IMG/VR virus record: IMGVR_UViG_3300022744_001001
Location: 1-34,569 of that record
Origin: a virus
Strand: one strand, 5' to 3'
DNA: 34,569 nucleotides
Below are positions 32,478-34,569 of the stretch, piece after piece. Each line of letters opens with the position of its first letter. Within the stretch, counting starts at the first letter, position 1. Under the pieces are notes generated by a model. That model worked only from the letters and a program-made list of their open reading frames with translations, had not been told where the DNA came from and ran no database searches. Position numbers and translations under genes: made by a program.

Positions 32478-32820
32478 TATCTATCTCCCTTACTTTGTTT
32501 ACTGCGCGCATCATTGTGTTGTAGCTTACAAAGGCTATCTTTGCAGCTTGGGATATGCTGTACTTTCCTTTTAGTACCTCACGTCCAAGCTCTAATTTCA
32601 GGGCTTTACGCGCTTCAATCAGGGGCTTTTTATTGAATATGGGTTGCTTGCCGGGAAAGACTGAGGATACGTATTTTTCATGTACTCCAAGCTGCTTGGC
32701 AAGTTCCCTAGTCGTTATCCTGCGCTCCCAAAGGTCTTGTCTTTGCTGTTCCGTCGTGCGCGAGGCTACGGTGTCAGGTCGCTTTGGGTTGGCTTTGGGC
32801 CATGTCACAGGATATGTCAT
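32464..32820 (-). CDS. Helix-turn-helix DNA-binding protein at the head of the operon
   Basis: 118 residues, first gene of the leftward operon, no clear ribosome site (ATG 13 nt after CCGAAAA). It has two helix-turn-helix-like segments: TTRELAKQLGVHEKYVSSVF (35-54 region) and SISQAAKIAFVSYNTMMRAV (about 88-107). It could be the small terminase subunit, which commonly has such a motif, or a regulator of the divergent control region just upstream. The gene overlaps the next by 14 nt. Confidence 0.55.
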   Translation of the reverse strand: MTYPVTWPKANPKRPDTVASRTTEQQRQDLWERRITTRELAKQLGVHEKYVSSVFPGKQPIFNKKPLIEARKALKLELGREVLKGKYSISQAAKIAFVSYNTMMRAVNKVREIDNESN

Positions 32821-32935
32821 TTTCGGATTGTGCCATAGAATTTTTGGTTTGTGTCATGTAGGTGTGCATATCTATGTGTTTATAAAAGTTTTAGAATATA
32901 TTTTGCATGTCGAGGTGGGCTGGTATGGGCCGCCA

Positions 32936-32965
32936 ATTATAGCACACATAAACCCTATACGTCAA
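32936..32965 (-). promoter_or_regulatory. Leftward sigma70-type promoter for the structural operon
   Basis: On the minus strand TTGACG (32965-32960), 18-bp spacer, TATAAT (32941-32936). The -10 is perfect and the -35 matches five of six. Start of transcription would be near 32929, giving a leader of about 108 nt before the first gene. The spacer holds one copy of the TAAACCC(C)TATA motif (32949-32959), so a protein bound there would block RNA polymerase. Confidence 0.8.
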
Positions 32966-33033
32966 CAGGGTAAACCCCTATATACAAACCCGGTCCCTTA
33001 TGTTAGTCGCGCACCTAGGTGGTAACCCCTATC
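32949..33033 (+). promoter_or_regulatory. Repeated TAAACCCCTATA-like motif, possible operator
   Basis: Three direct copies: TAAACCCTATA (32949-32959), TAAACCCCTATA (32971-32982), TAACCCCTATC (33023-33033); a possible inverted copy ATTAGGGTTTG lies at 33054-33064. Starts are 22 and 52 bp apart, about two and five helical turns, so bound proteins would sit on one face. The rest of the 312-bp divergent gap (32821-33132) holds the two promoters and nothing else that I can identify. Confidence 0.5.
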
Positions 33034-33074
33034 ACATAATTTGCACCTTGTCTATTAGGGTTTGTCCTAGTGCT

Positions 33075-33101
33075 TTTCTTGTGTAGGCGTGAGACTATAT
33101 A
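33075..33101 (+). promoter_or_regulatory. Weak rightward promoter for the Ala-rich gene
   Basis: TATATA at 33096-33101 fits a -10, but the best -35 candidate nearby (TTTCTT, 33075-33080) is poor, with a 15-bp spacer. It is about 30 nt from the ATG. An activator may be needed, or the true start is elsewhere in the gap. Confidence 0.3.
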
Positions 33102-33132
33102 AGCCCCAATTACTTACTTTGAAAGGTTTATC

Positions 33133-34110
33133 ATGAGCGCTTCTAAATTCTCCCTCTCCGCCTTTGTGGCCGCCCTTCCCTCTGATGTGACGGCCGCACA
33201 GGCAAAGGCCGCCAAGTTTGGGGGCGTACAAGCCGCCGCCGCCGCTTACTTGAAAGGCGGCCAGAAGGAGGCCGCCTCGATCGGTGCTATGGGCCATGTA
33301 TGGAAAGGCATCGTACAGGCCGCCGCATACGGCAATAGGACTATCCTGTCAGGCTTTGCCGTTGCCTCTAAAAAGCAAAGCCATGTTTTCCGCTCACTGG
33401 TGGCCGCCGGCATTGTGTCCGATAGTGGCACAGTGACTGTGCCACTGTGCGATGACGTGGCCGCATTGGTGCGGGATAACGATGCACGGGCCTCCCTTGA
33501 AAACGCCCTTCCCTTCATTCAATGGTGCATGAATCAGGAAACCACAGGCAAAGCCGCCGCCGATACCGCCAAGGCAGAGGCCGCCAAGGCAGAGGCCGCC
33601 AAGGCCGCACAGGCACAGGCAGAGGCCGCCGCCGCCGTGGGGTTGACAGTGGCGGAGGCACAGGCACAGGCCGCCGCCAAGGCAGAGGCGGAGGCCGCCG
33701 CCGCCCGCCTTGGCGCGGCTTTCACTGTCATTCTTGAGGCCGCCGACAAAGCCGCCGCCAAGGCCGCCGCCGCACAGGCAGAGGCCGCCGCCGCACAGGC
33801 CGCCGCCGCCTCTGCCCGCGTTGATTTTGTCCGGGCGTGGCTTGAAAAGACGCCCGCCGCCGTTGGCGTATTCGCAGAGGCCGCCGCACAGGCCGCCGCC
33901 GCACAGGCAGAGGCCGCCGCACAGGCCGCCGCGTTGGCAGAGGCACAGGCCGCCGCCAAGGCAGAGGCAGAGGCACAGGCCGCCGCCGCCGTTGACGCGG
34001 AAAATGATGCTGTGAGTGCGGCCATGAAGGCCGCCGCACAGGCAGAGGCCGCCGCACAGGCAGAGGCAGAGGCCGCCGCACAGGCAGAGGCAGAGGCCGC
34101 ACTGATGTAA
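33133..34110 (+). CDS. Ala/Glu/Gln-rich protein with N-terminal domain, unknown function
   Basis: 325 residues, ATG with GAAAGG upstream, the only plus-strand gene supported here. Residues 1-135 look like a compact domain (GAMGHVWKGIVQAAAYGNRT, then FRSLVAAGIVSD and FIQWCMNQ). From about 138 the protein is Ala, Glu, Gln and Lys only, in AEAAAQAEA-type runs, with a short ordered break at 236-251 (RVDFVRAWLEKT). This resembles a long alpha-helix as in TolA. Ala is nearly always GCC or GCA, unlike the leftward genes, so the gene may have a separate history. I do not recognise a family; it has its own terminator and sits apart from the virion operon. Confidence 0.7.
   Translation: MSASKFSLSAFVAALPSDVTAAQAKAAKFGGVQAAAAAYLKGGQKEAASIGAMGHVWKGIVQAAAYGNRTILSGFAVASKKQSHVFRSLVAAGIVSDSGTVTVPLCDDVAALVRDNDARASLENALPFIQWCMNQETTGKAAADTAKAEAAKAEAAKAAQAQAEAAAAVGLTVAEAQAQAAAKAEAEAAAARLGAAFTVILEAADKAAAKAAAAQAEAAAAQAAAASARVDFVRAWLEKTPAAVGVFAEAAAQAAAAQAEAAAQAAALAEAQAAAKAEAEAQAAAAVDAENDAVSAAMKAAAQAEAAAQAEAEAAAQAEAEAALM
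33424..33446 (+). repeat. Intragenic 10-bp perfect inverted repeat
   Basis: AGTGGCACAG and CTGTGCCACT with a 3-nt loop (TGA), inside the N-terminal domain coding region of the Ala-rich gene. The encoded residues are SGTVTVPL, so the repeat is not forced by codon repetition. Confidence 0.6.
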
Positions 34111-34115
34111 CTGCC
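34103..34115 (+). repeat. Direct repeat TGATGTAACTGCC, first copy (second at 34292-34304)
   Basis: A 13-bp exact repeat; the first copy spans the stop codon of the Ala-rich gene and the second lies 189 bp downstream. It suggests a duplication of the gene end or a repeated functional site. Confidence 0.5.
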
Positions 34116-34118
34116 AAG

Positions 34119-34143
34119 GGCACAGGCCGCCGCCTGTGCTTTT
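34119..34143 (+). terminator. Intrinsic terminator of the Ala-rich gene
   Basis: GCACAGGC/GCCTGTGC, 8-bp stem, 4-nt loop CGCC, followed by TTTT. The left arm and loop (GCACAGGCCGCC) are also a common unit inside the gene, so the terminator looks to be built from the gene's own repeat. Confidence 0.65.
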
Positions 34144-34175
34144 CAATGGCCGCCGCCTGTGCGGCCATTGAAAAG
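34139..34175 (+). repeat. 15-bp perfect inverted repeat
   Basis: Arms CTTTTCAATGGCCGC (34139-34153) and its complement (34161-34175), 7-nt loop. It is the largest hairpin of the cluster and overlaps the terminator T-run by one base. It would act in both orientations. Confidence 0.75.
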
Positions 34176-34178
34176 CCC

Positions 34179-34296
34179 GCCGCTATCATGCGGCGCCCGC
34201 TGGATCATTAAAAAGTCGCCCAGAGGGCAGCGGGATGTTACCCGCCGCCGCATAGTGTCATCAAAGGCCGCCGCACATACCCGCCGCCCTTTGATG
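34179..34296 (+). ncRNA. Cluster of four more hairpins, possible structured RNA
   Basis: Consecutive perfect stems: GCCGC/GCGGC (34179-34194), GCCC/GGGC (34218-34228), GCGGG/CCCGC (34230-34245) and CATCAAAGG/CCTTTGATG around a 20-nt loop (34259-34296). With the two preceding stems they make six hairpins in 178 nt without a gene. This could be a structured RNA, a replication or packaging site, or GCCGCC-driven coincidence. I recognise no known RNA family. Confidence 0.3.
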
Positions 34297-34304
34297 TAAC
34301 TGCC

Positions 34305-34446
34305 CTGCCTCTATCCCTTGTTTAATCCGGGTTGTTTGCCCTGTATTCATTGGCATTGTTTGCCCTTGTTACAGGATAAAAACAAAACACTTTCAACCCG
34401 CCCCGATAGTAGCCGCCGCCTCTGGGTTTATATCCCTCTCCAGTCC
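34305..34446 (+). other. Intergenic segment without identified gene
   Basis: 142 bp between the hairpin cluster and the tandem repeat. It contains the near-repeat TTGTTTGCCCTGT / TTGTTTGCCCTTGT about 24 bp apart and no clear promoter or open reading frame with a normal start. Confidence 0.4.
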
Positions 34447-34569
34447 CTCTGGCCGTGCCTCTGGCCGTGCCTCTGGCCGTGCCTCTGGCCGTGCCTCTGG
34501 CCGTGCCTCTGGCCGTGCCTCTGGCCGTGCCTCTGGCCGTGCCTCTGGCCGTGCCTCCGGCCGTGCCTC
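34447..34569 (+). repeat. 12-bp tandem repeat CTCTGGCCGTGC, at least 10 copies
   Basis: Nine exact copies, one with C for T at position 4 (CTCCGGCCGTGC) and a partial copy at the window edge, so the array continues beyond. All six frames stay open through it, since 12 is divisible by 3 (for example Ala-Ser-Gly-Arg on the plus strand). No ATG, GTG or convincing start precedes the array in the plus frames, so I do not call a gene. Confidence 0.9.

Noticed and set aside
33534-34025. Minus-strand Ala-rich open frame of 163 codons
   Set aside because: Another shadow of the GCC repeats. The plus-strand gene has the start, ribosome site, normal N-terminal domain and terminator.
33394-34146. Minus-strand Cys/Leu/Gly-rich open frame opposite the Ala-rich gene
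   Set aside because: Complement of GCC/GCA repeats; no ribosome site and no normal amino-acid composition.
34447-34569. CRISPR array
   Set aside because: Units are only 12 bp with no spacers, so it is a simple tandem repeat.
34295-34569. Plus-strand gene encoding a Ser-Gly-Arg-Ala repeat
   Set aside because: The frame is open from 34295 but has no ATG, GTG or TTG before the array and no ribosome site.

Overview
The window is one arm of a tailed double-stranded DNA phage (or prophage) genome. All recognisable virion, packaging and lysis genes, about 32.8 kb, lie on the minus strand and read from right to left. They are tightly packed, many with ATGA or TAATG stop/start overlaps, and nearly all have clear Shine-Dalgarno sequences. 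The order is DNA-binding protein, small and large terminase, RuvC-like nuclease, portal, a cassette of small and repetitive surface-type proteins, S49 protease with fused scaffold, decoration protein, major capsid protein, connectors, tail tube, frameshifted tail chaperone, a 2108-residue tape measure, a distal tail protein, fibres and a lysis cassette. The long tape measure and G/GT-like frameshift without sheath or baseplate genes point to a siphovirus. The GH19 endolysin without a signal peptide and a spanin-like protein point to a Gram-negative host. The host genus cannot be read from the sequence.

Layout from right to left. 34.57-33.13 kb: a visibly GC-richer segment with one rightward gene for an Ala/Glu/Gln-rich protein, followed by a 178-nt cluster of hairpins and a 12-bp tandem repeat that runs off the window edge. 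33.13-32.82 kb: a divergent control region with a near-consensus leftward sigma70 promoter (TTGACG, 18 bp, TATAAT) and three copies of a TAAACCCCTATA-like motif, one inside the promoter spacer. 32.8-28.1 kb: packaging genes and portal. 28.1-23.2 kb: seven accessory virion-type genes between portal and protease, an unusual place for them. 23.2-17.4 kb: head maturation, capsid and head-tail connection. 17.3-8.8 kb: tail tube, chaperone, tape measure. 8.8-2.5 kb: distal tail protein and two large repeat-built fibres. 2.5-0 kb: small proteins and lysis genes.

The genes describe a full assembly path: DNA is packaged by the terminase through the portal; the prohead is shaped by a scaffold that may be made from its own internal start inside the protease gene, as Nu3 is in lambda; the tail is built on a long tape measure with a chaperone made in two forms by a -1 frameshift at A_AAA_AAC. 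Intrinsic terminators follow the highly expressed capsid, tail tube and chaperone genes, which would grade expression within what otherwise looks like one operon.

The least explained part is the right end. The heptamer GGCCGCC occurs over twenty times in the Ala-rich gene and again in the hairpins after it, and the hairpins and tandem repeat have no recognised function.
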